Origin: Streptomyces sp. H39-S7
GTDB lineage: Bacteria > Actinomycetota > Actinomycetes > Streptomycetales > Streptomycetaceae
NCBI RefSeq assembly: GCF_027158205.1
Contig: NZ_JAPVLU010000002.1
Coordinates: 1-64,000, forward strand
DNA length: 64,000 nt
Direction of reading: 5' to 3'
The notes under the pieces are model-generated. The model did not search any database and had not been told where the DNA came from. It was given only the letters and a program-made list of their open reading frames with translations. The position numbers were made by a program, and so were the translations under genes. Below are positions 26,611 through 34,846 of this stretch, piece after piece. Every line of letters begins with the position of its first letter. Within the stretch, counting starts at the first letter, position 1.

Positions 26611-26622
26611 TACCGGCCGGTA
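26611..26622. promoter_or_regulatory. Palindrome upstream of the SGNH hydrolase
   Basis: TACCGGCCGGTA, a perfect 12-bp palindrome, 37 bases before the start codon. Candidate operator; binding protein unknown. Confidence 0.4.
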
Positions 26623-26659
26623 CAACAGGTCTCGCAGAGATCCTGCCCAGGGAGGTTCC

Positions 26660-27454
26660 ATGAGACTGTCCCGGTTGGTGTCAGCCGTATCCGCGCTGAT
26701 CCTCACCACTGGCCTCGCGCTCATCGGCGCGGCCCCCGCGCACGCCGCGGCGCCCTCGTACGCAGCCCTCGGAGACTCGTACTCCGCGGGTGTCGGCGCC
26801 GGCAGCTACGACAGCTCCAGCGGTGCCTGCAAGCGCAGCACCAAGGCATATCCCGTGCTCTGGGCGGCGGCTCACGCCCCGTCCGCATTCGCCTTCACCG
26901 CCTGCTCCGGCGCCAGGACGGGTGATGTGCTCAACAACCAGCTCGGGCCGCTCAACGCGTCCACCGGACTGGTGAGCATCAGCATCGGCGGCAATGACGC
27001 GGGCTTCGCCGACGTCATGACCACCTGCGTGCTCAACTCCGAGAGCACCTGTCTGGCCCGCATCGCGCAGGCCCGCACCTACGCGGACAACACCCTCCCC
27101 GGCCTCCTCGACAACGTATACAACGCCATCCACGCGAAGGCCCCCAACGCCCATGTGGTGGTGGTCGGCTACCCGCACTTCTACAAGATCGGCGGCAGTT
27201 GCTGGGCCGGCCTCAGCGACCGCTCACGCACCGCCATCAACGGTGCGGCCGATGAACTCGACACGGTGACGGCCAAGCGCGCCGCCGACCACGGGTTCAG
27301 CTTCGCCGATGTGCGCGGCACCTTCACCGGGCACGAACTCTGCTCGGGCTCGCCCTGGCTGAACAGCCTGACCTTCCCGGTCGACGAGTCGTACCACCCC
27401 AAGGCGGCCGGCCAGTCCGGCGGCTACCTGCCCGCGTTCAGCTCCGCCGCCTGA
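26660..27454 (+). CDS. Secreted SGNH-family lipase/esterase
   Basis: A 264-residue secreted hydrolase. Residues 1-29 form a Sec signal ending AHA. The SGNH blocks are visible: block I GDSYSAG with nucleophile Ser40, block III GGNDAGF with Asn112, and block V with the catalytic His at about 246 in DESYHPKAAGQ. Cysteines suitable for three disulfides are spread along the chain, as in the thermostable Streptomyces esterases of this type. GGGAGG precedes the ATG. Likely substrates are triacylglycerols, phospholipids or synthetic esters outside the cell. A very strong terminator follows. Confidence 0.92.
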   Translation: MRLSRLVSAVSALILTTGLALIGAAPAHAAAPSYAALGDSYSAGVGAGSYDSSSGACKRSTKAYPVLWAAAHAPSAFAFTACSGARTGDVLNNQLGPLNASTGLVSISIGGNDAGFADVMTTCVLNSESTCLARIAQARTYADNTLPGLLDNVYNAIHAKAPNAHVVVVGYPHFYKIGGSCWAGLSDRSRTAINGAADELDTVTAKRAADHGFSFADVRGTFTGHELCSGSPWLNSLTFPVDESYHPKAAGQSGGYLPAFSSAA

Positions 27455-27470
27455 TCCGTACCGCTCCTCC

Positions 27471-27510
27471 CGGCCGCCGCCGGCGTCGTGCCGGACGTCG
27501 GCGGCGGCCG
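27471..27510. terminator. Strong hairpin terminator
   Basis: CGGCCGCCGCCGGCGTC and GACGTCGGCGGCGGCCG form a 17-bp stem with one G-U pair and a 6-base loop, right after the SGNH hydrolase. Confidence 0.85.
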
Positions 27511-27720
27511 GTTCCGGCGATGAGCGGAGGAGCGGGAGGAGGGGTAGGCTCCCCTTGTTGCCCGTTCGCCAACTTCCTTGCGAGCGAAGGTAATTCGCTG
27601 TTCAGTCGTCAACGCCCAGGGCCGGAGGGTCAATCCGGGGCCTGGGATGCGCAGGTGACGCGTCGGGGCGATAGGGTTACCCTGCCCGGGCCGGGTGCCC
27701 TCGTACGGGTGGGGAGTGTC

Positions 27721-27984
27721 ATGGATCAGATAGTTATGCGAAGCAGGCCGAGAGTGCCTGCCATCAACTGCGGAAGCAGCACGACCAGCACGCGTCTGGA
27801 CCGTCATCTCGCGATACTGGGCGGCCCCGCCGTCCCGCACCGTGAGAGTGCGGAGGCGACGTTGCTGATGCGCGAGCTGACCTCGCGGGATTCGGCGCGC
27901 ACCAAGGCGAGCCGCAGTGCACGGGTGTCCCTGTTCGCGCCTCTGCGGCGCCTGCGGCGCTCCCTGTTCGGCAGCCGCGGCTGA
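27721..27984 (+). CDS. Small basic hypothetical protein
   Basis: An 87-residue basic protein starting at an ATG preceded by GGGGAG. It has a Cys at residue 17, a hydrophilic middle and a C-terminus rich in arginine and leucine (PLRRLRRSLFGSRG). No signal peptide or known domain was recognised. Codon usage and the ribosome site support a real gene, and it lies between two clear terminators or gene ends. It could be a DNA- or membrane-associated small protein; no function is proposed. Confidence 0.55.
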   Translation: MDQIVMRSRPRVPAINCGSSTTSTRLDRHLAILGGPAVPHRESAEATLLMRELTSRDSARTKASRSARVSLFAPLRRLRRSLFGSRG

Positions 27985-28158
27985 TCCCACCTTCCGGCGG
28001 TCACACCGTCCCGGCACAACGCTGCGGCCAGCGGCGTTACGGTGTGCTCGCCGTGAACGGCAGGAGCTCTACGCGCGTCCACGTGCGTGGAGACGCTTCC
28101 GATGCGTTGGTACACCCGCAGCGTCCTTAGCGGACGTGCAACGGTCACGGCCCACGGT

Positions 28159-29475
28159 TCACAGGAGTGCGAACTGGCCGTCCGGCCCCTCCTCGTGATG
28201 GTCCAGCACCGAGGCGGGACGCCGCGCCCCCGCGGGCGCGGGCAGCACCCCCGCCAGGCGCAGCGCGTCGGCGGAGATCCCCGCCGCGCGCGCCCGTCGC
28301 GAACCCGGCTCCGCCGCCAGTCGCTCCGCCAGCTTCCGCCGTTCCGGACGGAGTGCGGCCAGGAGCGTCAGCACGGAGACGAGTTCGAGCAGTTCCGTGG
28401 TGGTCTCCCGGGTCCAGCGCGCGGGCCGCATCGCCTCCAGCGTTCCCGCGGCCGCGACGGCCGTCCGCCGCTCGTACCAGGCTTCCAGCACCCGCACCCC
28501 GCCCGCGTGGAACTCCCACGCGGTGGCCGGCACCGGTGAGATCAGCCCGTCCCCGATCCGCAGCGCCTCCTCCTCCGGGTCGTACGCCAGTTCCCCGGCC
28601 CGCGGCACGGCGGGCAGCGGGGCGCGGACGTACGGGCGCCGGCCGCCGGGCAGCCGGGGATGGCCGCCGGGCCGGCCGGCGGCCGGATCCGCGCAGCGCT
28701 CGCCCCGGGTGTGCAGCCAGATCGAGGTCCGGCCCAGCCCGACGGCCGCGAGCCACAGTTCGGGGTCGCGGGTGAGCGGCACCACGACACCGTCGCGCGG
28801 GTCCCGGGCCGGCAGGCCCGCGACGGTGATCCAGGCCAGGACGTCCTCGGCGCCGACCGGCAGGCCGAGGAGCTCGCCGAGCAGCTCCGTCAGGCCGGGC
28901 GCGATGTTGGGGTCCTGCCCGCCGGGCCGCCGGTACAGCGGCCGGATCCTGCCCGGCTTCCCGGCCGGCGAGCGACCGTCGGGCAGGACGGCGCCGAACG
29001 ACAGTGCGGGACCGAGGACGTTGAGGAACCTGGCCTGCTCCACGGCGAAGATCTGGCGCTCGTCGGCGACCCGCCACAGCTCGGGGCGGGCGGCGTCGAT
29101 GAGCCGGTGGTCGGGGATCAGCCACTGGAGGTCGAAGGCGCCGTGCAGGACGCGGACCGGGTCGGGGCACCGGCCGTTCTCGCGGGCGAGCCGGGTGGTG
29201 GCGGCGGGCCGCCCCTCCCGTCCCGGGACCGCGAGCTGCGGCGCCGGGGTGTGCAGTCCGCGGGCGCGGCTCGGACGCAGCAGCCGTTCACGTTCCGCGT
29301 CGTCGGCCGCCCCCAGCAGCGCGTCCCAGCGGGCCCGCAGCGCCTTCGCGTCGGGCGCCACCGCCCACGACCGCCCGTAGACCAGCGGCGGCACGGACCA
29401 CGGCATCAGATCGGCGAGCACGGGAGCGCCCCGGCCCGGCCCGGAGTCGGAGCCGGCGGCTCGTGGCGGTGTCAC
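28159..29475 (-). CDS. Orphan type ISP restriction-modification specificity-domain protein
   Basis: A 438-residue protein matching the C-terminal, target-recognition part of type ISP restriction-modification enzymes. The signature region VLHGAFDLQWLIPDHRLIDAARPELWRV (about 110-137) and YDPEEEALRIGDGLISPVPATAWEF with GVRVLEAWYERRT are typical of that domain. The nuclease, helicase and methyltransferase modules that should precede it are absent both here and upstream. GTG 29475 is preferred over ATG 29562 because GGGGAGG sits eight bases before it. It may be a solitary DNA-binding protein derived from a defence enzyme, or a decoy. A UTRA GntR gene lies upstream. Confidence 0.7.
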   Translation of the reverse strand: MTPPRAAGSDSGPGRGAPVLADLMPWSVPPLVYGRSWAVAPDAKALRARWDALLGAADDAERERLLRPSRARGLHTPAPQLAVPGREGRPAATTRLARENGRCPDPVRVLHGAFDLQWLIPDHRLIDAARPELWRVADERQIFAVEQARFLNVLGPALSFGAVLPDGRSPAGKPGRIRPLYRRPGGQDPNIAPGLTELLGELLGLPVGAEDVLAWITVAGLPARDPRDGVVVPLTRDPELWLAAVGLGRTSIWLHTRGERCADPAAGRPGGHPRLPGGRRPYVRAPLPAVPRAGELAYDPEEEALRIGDGLISPVPATAWEFHAGGVRVLEAWYERRTAVAAAGTLEAMRPARWTRETTTELLELVSVLTLLAALRPERRKLAERLAAEPGSRRARAAGISADALRLAGVLPAPAGARRPASVLDHHEEGPDGQFALL

Positions 29476-29607
29476 GTCACGGGCCTCCCCAGCGCCTGGA
29501 TTCGCGGATGCGCTTCCCACCGAGGGCATCGTACTGAGCCCGGGTGACGGCCGCACCGCCATCCAGGTCGCGGGCGGCGGTACGACGGCGTCGGCGCGCC
29601 GGCGGGA

Positions 29608-30354
29608 TCAGCGTGCCTCCATCGTCACGGTGAACGAGAACCGGTCCCCGCGGTAGTGGATCCGCACCACGTCCACCGCGCGGCCCGACTCGTCGTACGT
29701 CACCCCGGTGTAGTGCAGGATCGGGCTGAGCAGCGGGACCTGGAGCAGCCGCGCGGTCTCCGGGTCCGCCAGCCGGGCCTCGACCGTGTCGGTGATCCGG
29801 CTGATGCGCACGCCGAGCGCGTCCCGCAGGACCTTCGTCATCGGCCACCGTTCGAGATCGGCCAGGTCGATGCGGCCGGCGAGTTCCGGACGGACGAAGT
29901 TCTCCGCCCAGTTGGTCGGCTCGCCGCTCTCCTCGCACCGCAGCCGGCGGAAGAACGCGGCCTCCGTCAGATCCGGCAGGTGCTCGGCGGCCCACGGCGG
30001 AACGGGGGCGGTCCCGTGCGCCAGTACGGCGGTGTGCTCACCCGACTGCTGGGCCACGATCGCGTCGACCGAGCCCAGCAGCCGGACCGGCGCGCCCCGC
30101 AGCGCGGTCGGTTCGATGAAGGTGCCGCGCCGCCGGTGCCGGCTGATCAGCCCCTCGGTCTCCAGTTCCTTGAGCGCCTGGCGCATGGTCAGCACACTCA
30201 CGCCGTAGTGGCCGGCCAGGTCGTCCTCGGTGGGCAGCCGCAGCGGGGCGTCCGGGCGGCGGCCGAGTATCGAGGCGCGCAGCGACTGGGAGACCTGGTA
30301 CCAGAGCGGCAGTTTGCGGTTGAGGACGATCGAGTCCGGGGCGAACGCGGTCAT
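29608..30354 (-). CDS. GntR family regulator, HutC/UTRA subfamily
   Basis: A 248-residue regulator. The N-terminal winged helix (about 15-80, with [33 protein letters not shown]) is followed by a UTRA effector domain (about 95-245). HutC-type proteins sense catabolic intermediates such as urocanate or aromatic acids. The start ATG overlaps the hmgA stop codon by four bases (ATGA), so the two are co-transcribed and translationally coupled, and the regulator probably senses a tyrosine-pathway metabolite. The gene ends 132 bases before the ISP-domain gene. Confidence 0.88.
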   Translation of the reverse strand: MTAFAPDSIVLNRKLPLWYQVSQSLRASILGRRPDAPLRLPTEDDLAGHYGVSVLTMRQALKELETEGLISRHRRRGTFIEPTALRGAPVRLLGSVDAIVAQQSGEHTAVLAHGTAPVPPWAAEHLPDLTEAAFFRRLRCEESGEPTNWAENFVRPELAGRIDLADLERWPMTKVLRDALGVRISRITDTVEARLADPETARLLQVPLLSPILHYTGVTYDESGRAVDVVRIHYRGDRFSFTVTMEAR

Positions 30355-31658
30355 GACGTCCTGAAGTGCCGCTCGAGGCCCTTCCACACCTCGTCGTAAC
30401 CCTCCTGCCGGTGATCGGCGGCGAGGGCGCCGGCGGTCGGCACGACGGGCCAGCGGGTCTCGAACATGAAGGCCAGCCCGTCGTCGACCTTCTGCGGCTT
30501 CAGCTCGGCGGCGCTGGCCTTGTCGAAGGTGGCGCGGTCCGGGCCGTGCGCCGACATCATGTTGTGCAGCGACGAGCCGCCGGGGACGAACCCCTCGGCC
30601 TTCGCGTCGTACGCGCCCTCGATCAGGCCCATGAACTCGCTCATGACGTTGCGGTGGAAGTACGGCGGGCGGAACGTGTCCTCGCCGACCAGCCAGCGCG
30701 GCGCGAAGACCACGAAGTCGGCGTTGGCCAGCCCGGGGGTGTCGGAGGGGGAGGTCAGCACGGTGAAGATCGACGGGTCCGGGTGGTCGTAGCTCAGCGA
30801 ACCCAGGACGTTGAACCGGCGCAGGTCGTAGACGTACGGGACGAAGTTGCCGTGCCAGCCGACGACATCGAGCGGCGAGTGGTCGTAGGTCGCGGCCCAG
30901 AGGTTGCCGCCGAACTTGTTGATCACCTCGACCGGTTCCTCGCGGTCCTCGAAGGCGGCCACCGGTGCCAGGAAGTCCCGGGCGTTGGCCAGCCCGTTCG
31001 CACCGATCGGGCCGAGGTCGGGCAGCCGGAAGGCCTGCCCGTAGTTCTCGCAGACGTAGCCGCGCGCCGAGGCCTCCAGCAGCTCCACCCGGAACCGCAG
31101 CCCGCGCGGGATCAGCGCGACCTCGCCGGGGCCGGCCTGGAGCAGGCCCAGCTCGGTGCGGAGCAGCAGGGTGCCGTGCTCGGGCACGATCAGGAACTCG
31201 CCGTCGGAGGACGAGAAGACCCGGTCCGTCATCGAGGTGTTGGCCGCGTACCAGTGGATGCCGATGCCCTCGCGCCGCAGCACGTCACCGTTGCCGCCGA
31301 CGGAGACCAGGCCCTGGACGAAGTCGGTGGGGACGTCCGGCAGCGGGGGCGCGCTCCAGCGCAGCCGGTTGGGGTCCGGCTCCACGTCGAGGAAGGGCGC
31401 GCTGCGCAGCGCGCCGTTGTCGACCCTGCGGAACGGTGGGTGCGCGGCCGAGGGGCGGATCCGGTACAGCCAGCTGCGGCGGTTCTGGTGCCGTGGCTCG
31501 GTGAACGCGGTGCCGCTGAGCTGTTCCGCGTACAGGCCGAGCGGGGCGCGCTGCGGGGAGTTCCGGCCGATCGGCACCGCCCCGGGCACCGCCTCGCTGA
31601 CGTGCTCGTTCCCGAAACCGGGGGAGTACGTGAGGTCCGTGCCGTGTGTGCTGCCCAT
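30351..31658 (-). CDS. hmgA: Homogentisate 1,2-dioxygenase
   Basis: A 435-residue cupin-fold iron dioxygenase that opens the ring of homogentisate to maleylacetoacetate in tyrosine and phenylalanine breakdown. Recognisable blocks include [16 protein letters not shown] at the N-terminus, [20 protein letters not shown], and the iron-binding C-terminal region with [11 protein letters not shown] (His and Glu ligands) and [11 protein letters not shown] (His ligand). Length is normal for the family. GGGAG precedes the ATG. It is expressed from a promoter overlapping a palindromic operator shared with a divergent TetR gene. It forms an operon with the following GntR. The usual next enzyme, fumarylacetoacetase, is not in the window. 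Confidence 0.97.
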   Translation of the reverse strand: MGSTHGTDLTYSPGFGNEHVSEAVPGAVPIGRNSPQRAPLGLYAEQLSGTAFTEPRHQNRRSWLYRIRPSAAHPPFRRVDNGALRSAPFLDVEPDPNRLRWSAPPLPDVPTDFVQGLVSVGGNGDVLRREGIGIHWYAANTSMTDRVFSSSDGEFLIVPEHGTLLLRTELGLLQAGPGEVALIPRGLRFRVELLEASARGYVCENYGQAFRLPDLGPIGANGLANARDFLAPVAAFEDREEPVEVINKFGGNLWAATYDHSPLDVVGWHGNFVPYVYDLRRFNVLGSLSYDHPDPSIFTVLTSPSDTPGLANADFVVFAPRWLVGEDTFRPPYFHRNVMSEFMGLIEGAYDAKAEGFVPGGSSLHNMMSAHGPDRATFDKASAAELKPQKVDDGLAFMFETRWPVVPTAGALAADHRQEGYDEVWKGLERHFRTS

Positions 31659-31683
31659 CGCGCGCTCCCGGTGCCGTTGTCCT

Positions 31684-31707
31684 ATTCCTATCGTCGACCA
31701 TAGGAAT
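31684..31707. promoter_or_regulatory. Palindromic operator in the hmgA/TetR divergent region
   Basis: ATTCCTAT (31684-31691) and ATAGGAAT (31700-31707) are a perfect 8-bp inverted repeat with an 8-base centre, 25 bases upstream of hmgA. Size and symmetry suit a TetR dimer pair; overlap with the hmgA -10 element suggests repression. Confidence 0.7.
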
Positions 31708-31726
31708 GAGACCGGCAAACCGTCAA
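31697..31726 (-). promoter_or_regulatory. hmgA promoter
   Basis: On the minus strand, TTGACG (31726-31721), an 18-base spacer and TATGGT (31702-31697). The -10 hexamer lies within the operator palindrome. The predicted leader is about 30 bases. Confidence 0.55.
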
Positions 31727-31778
31727 TGACCTTGAGGCGGGCCGCCGCTAGGGTGACCTGAAAAGAGGGGGGTGTGCC

Positions 31779-32372
31779 GTGACCGGCCAAGGGCTTCGCA
31801 GGACGCCGGTGCAGCAGCGCAGCACCGAACGTCTCGGCCGCATCCTTGACGCCTGCGCCGAACTGCTGGACGAGGCCGGCTACGAGAGCCTCAGCACCCG
31901 CGCGGTCGCCGTCCGCGCCGGGGTCCCGATCGGCTCCGTCTACCGCTTCTTCTCCAACAAGCGGGCGATGGCGGACGCCCTGGCGCAGCGGAATCTCGAC
32001 CGGTACCTGGAGCGCGTCACGGCCCGGTTGGCGGGACCGGAGGGTGACGCGTCGCTGCCGCTCGACGTGGTCGTCGAGGTGGTGGTCGACGAGTACATCG
32101 CGATGAAGGGCACCACGCCCGGCTTCGAGCTCGTCGATTTCGGCATTCCCGGGGAGTCTGAGCCGAATCTGCACGTCGCCGACCGGCTGCTGGAGCTGCT
32201 CGCCGGGCGGCTGGGGCTCGACCCGGCGGACGCGTACGCCCGGCTCACCTTCGTGATCAGCGTGGAAGCCGCCGACGCCCTGCTCCAGCTGGCCTTCCGT
32301 ACCGACCCGGCCGGGGATCCGGCCGTGATCGCGGAGACCAAGCGGCTGCTGCGCGCGTACCTCGCCCGATAG
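31779..32372 (+). CDS. TetR family regulator divergent from hmgA
   Basis: A 197-residue TetR repressor. The helix-turn-helix is in residues about 15-65 ([47 protein letters not shown]), followed by a helical ligand-binding domain. Start GTG 31779 follows GAGGGGGG. The gene faces away from hmgA, with the ATTCCTAT-N8-ATAGGAAT palindrome between them, which makes hmgA its probable target. The effector could be homogentisate or a related aromatic acid, but nothing in the sequence proves it. A second regulator (GntR) is inside the hmgA operon, so control may be two-layered. Confidence 0.87.
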   Translation: MTGQGLRRTPVQQRSTERLGRILDACAELLDEAGYESLSTRAVAVRAGVPIGSVYRFFSNKRAMADALAQRNLDRYLERVTARLAGPEGDASLPLDVVVEVVVDEYIAMKGTTPGFELVDFGIPGESEPNLHVADRLLELLAGRLGLDPADAYARLTFVISVEAADALLQLAFRTDPAGDPAVIAETKRLLRAYLAR

Positions 32373-32444
32373 CAGGTTGCCGGTGGCGGCCGAAGAAGGT
32401 TGCCGGTCCCGGCCGATTGGGGTCCTCCTGGGGGTTCACACATG

Positions 32445-32460
32445 CATACCGGTCGGTATG
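32445..32460. promoter_or_regulatory. TetR-type operator upstream of the molybdopterin oxidoreductase
   Basis: CATACCGGTCGGTATG, 7-bp arms with a 2-base centre, 40 bases before the start codon. Nearly identical to the site at 52185 upstream of another TetR gene. Confidence 0.6.
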
Positions 32461-32500
32461 CTCGCCTGTACGTGCGCTGCCGTCGTCCCAGGAGAGTCCG

Positions 32501-34711
32501 ATGACCCGTACCGCCCTGCGAATCTGCCCGTTGTGCGAGGCCACCTGCGGTCTGACACTCACCCTCGACGAGAACACGGTCACGAGCGCCCGCGGCGACC
32601 GCGACGACGTGTTCAGCGCCGGCTTCATCTGCCCCAAGGGGGCGACCTTCGGCGCTCTCGACGCCGACCCCGACCGGCTGAGCCGCCCCCTGGTCCGCAA
32701 GGACGGCCGGCTGGTCGAAACCGGCTGGGCCGAGGCGTTCGCCGCCGTCGCCGCCGGGCTCGGCGCGGTCACGGCCGCCCACGGGCCCGACGCCGTCGGC
32801 GTCGTCCTCGGCAACCCCAACGTCCACACCGTCGCGGGCGGCCTCTACCCCGCGCAGCTCCTCAGCGCCCTGGGCAGCCGCAACATCTTCTCCGCCAGCA
32901 CCCTGGACCAGATGCCCAAGCACGTCGCGTGCGGCTACCTCTTCGGCGACCCCAACGCGATCCCGGTCCCCGACCTGGACCGCACCGACCACCTGCTCAT
33001 CATCGGCGCCAACCCGCTGGTCTCCAACGGCAGCCTCGCCACCGCGGCCGACTTCCCCGGCAAACTGAAGGCGCTGCGGAAGCGCGGCGGACGGATCACC
33101 GTCATCGACCCGAAGCGCACCCGCACCGCCGAGGTCGCCGACCGGCACGTCCCGCTGCGGCCGGGCACCGACGCCGCGCTGCTCTTCGCGGTCGTGCAGG
33201 TGCTGTTCGCCGAGGACCTCACCGACCTCGGCGCGCTCGCGGACCACGTGACCGGCGTGGCGGAGGTGCGCGAGCTCGCCGCCGCCTTCACCCCGGAAGC
33301 CGTCGAGGGCGTGTGCGAGGTGCCGGCCGCCGAGATCCGCGCCCTCGCCCGCGAACTGGCCGCCGCGCCCAGCGCCGCCGTCTACGGGCGGCTCGGCAGC
33401 ACCGCCGTCGAGTTCGGCACCCTGTGCAGCTGGCTGGTGGACGTGCTCAACGTGCTGACCGGCAACCTCGACCGGCCCGGCGGCGCCATGTTCCCGCTCT
33501 CCCCGACCGCGCGGGCACCCCGGCCCGCCGCCCCTGGCAAGGGCTTCACCGTCGGCCGCTGGCACAGCCGGGTATCCGGCCACCCCGAGGTGAAGAGCGA
33601 ACTTCCCAGCGCCGCGCTGGCCGAGGAGATCGACACCCCCGGTGAGGGCCGCGTCCGGGCCGTCATCGCCCTCGCCGCCAACCCGGTGCTCTCCGCGCCC
33701 GACGGCCACCGCCTCGACCGGGCGCTGGCCGGGCTGGACTTCATGGTCAGCGTCGACCCGTACCTCAACGAGACCTCCCGGCACGCCCACGTCGTCCTGC
33801 CGCCGCCGCGGCCGACGCAGAGCGCGCACTACGACTTCGCCTTCTCCACGCTCGCCGTCCGCAACACCGTGCGCTACAGCCGCCCGGCCGTCGAGCTGGA
33901 GGACGGCCGCCCCGGCGAGCCCGAGATCTACGCCCGGCTCGTCCAGATCCTGTCCGGCGCGGCGCCGGACGCCGACCCCGCCGCCGTGGACGAGCAGGCG
34001 ATCGCCCGACTGCTCACCCGCGCCACCGCCGACCCGCACTCGCCGCTGCACGGCGGCGACCCGGCGGAGCTGGCCGCCCGGCTCGACGGCAGGACCGGAT
34101 ACGAGCGGCGGATCGACCTCATGCTCCGGCTCGGCCCGTACGGCCTCACCCTCGACAAGGTCCTCGCCCAGCCGCACGGCATCGACCTCGGCCCGCTCGC
34201 CGCCCGCGTCCCCGAGGTCCTGCGCACTCCGTCGGGCCGGATCGAACTCGCCCCGGCGCCGATCGCGGCCGACGTGCCGCGGCTGCTGCGCTCGCTGACC
34301 GAACGGGCCGCGGGACCCGTCCTCATCGGACGCCGCCACCTGCGCTCCAACAACAGCTGGATGCACAACCTGCCGGCGCTCTCCGGCGGCACCAACCTGT
34401 GCACGCTGCAGGTCCACCCCGAGGACGCGGCCAGGTTCGGGCTCGCCGACGGCGCGACCGCCCTGATCAAGGGCGACGGCGGCGAGATCGAGGCCCCGGT
34501 CGAGATCACCGACGCCGTACGCCCCGGCGTTGTCAGCCTGCCGCACGGCTGGGGGCACGACCGCGACGGCACACGGCTCGCCACCGCCGGGCTGCGGCCC
34601 GGAGCCAACGTCAACCAGCTCCTCGACGGCAGCCGCCTCGACCCGCTCTCCGGGACCGCCGTGCTCAACGGCTTCCCGGTGCAGGTGTCGGCGTTGCCGG
34701 GCGGCAGATGA
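32501..34711 (+). CDS. Molybdopterin-dependent oxidoreductase
   Basis: A 736-residue member of the DMSO reductase family (bis-molybdopterin guanine dinucleotide enzymes). The N-terminus carries a [4Fe-4S] site, CPLCEATCGL...FICPKG (Cys at about 9, 12, 16 and 44). Molybdopterin-binding regions follow (IGANPLVSNG, VIDPKRTRTAEVADRHVPLRPGTDAALLFAV), and the C-terminal beta-barrel domain binds the second pterin (RHLRSNNSWMHN, GDGGEIEAPVEITDAVRPGVVSLPHGWGHD). No Tat signal, so it is cytoplasmic. No electron-transfer subunits are adjacent. AGGAGAG precedes the ATG. Substrate unknown; these stand-alone actinobacterial enzymes are often labelled nitrate reductase or formate dehydrogenase-like without proof. 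Confidence 0.85.
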   Translation: MTRTALRICPLCEATCGLTLTLDENTVTSARGDRDDVFSAGFICPKGATFGALDADPDRLSRPLVRKDGRLVETGWAEAFAAVAAGLGAVTAAHGPDAVGVVLGNPNVHTVAGGLYPAQLLSALGSRNIFSASTLDQMPKHVACGYLFGDPNAIPVPDLDRTDHLLIIGANPLVSNGSLATAADFPGKLKALRKRGGRITVIDPKRTRTAEVADRHVPLRPGTDAALLFAVVQVLFAEDLTDLGALADHVTGVAEVRELAAAFTPEAVEGVCEVPAAEIRALARELAAAPSAAVYGRLGSTAVEFGTLCSWLVDVLNVLTGNLDRPGGAMFPLSPTARAPRPAAPGKGFTVGRWHSRVSGHPEVKSELPSAALAEEIDTPGEGRVRAVIALAANPVLSAPDGHRLDRALAGLDFMVSVDPYLNETSRHAHVVLPPPRPTQSAHYDFAFSTLAVRNTVRYSRPAVELEDGRPGEPEIYARLVQILSGAAPDADPAAVDEQAIARLLTRATADPHSPLHGGDPAELAARLDGRTGYERRIDLMLRLGPYGLTLDKVLAQPHGIDLGPLAARVPEVLRTPSGRIELAPAPIAADVPRLLRSLTERAAGPVLIGRRHLRSNNSWMHNLPALSGGTNLCTLQVHPEDAARFGLADGATALIKGDGGEIEAPVEITDAVRPGVVSLPHGWGHDRDGTRLATAGLRPGANVNQLLDGSRLDPLSGTAVLNGFPVQVSALPGGR

Positions 34712-34783
34712 TCCGGCCCCCGGTACGGTGCGCGGACGCCTGCCGGTACGTGAGCCAGAGCACGGCAAAGCCTCTGGCGTGCG

Positions 34784-34803
34784 AAAACTAACGGCGCTAG
34801 TTT
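34784..34803. promoter_or_regulatory. Palindromic TetR operator upstream of aldehyde dehydrogenase
   Basis: AAAACTAACGGCGCTAGTTT, matching 17 of 20 positions with the site at 38754-38773. Located 43 bases before the GTG start. Confidence 0.7.
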
Positions 34804-34826
34804 GGGCGGGTCAGGCAGACCCGCCC
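34804..34826. repeat. Hairpin in the leader of the aldehyde dehydrogenase
   Basis: GGGCGGGTC and GACCCGCCC form a perfect 9-bp stem with a 5-base loop, directly after the operator and 20 bases before the start. It could terminate upstream transcription or shape the leader mRNA. Confidence 0.45.
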
Positions 34827-34846
34827 CCTACCGGGAGGACGACGAC

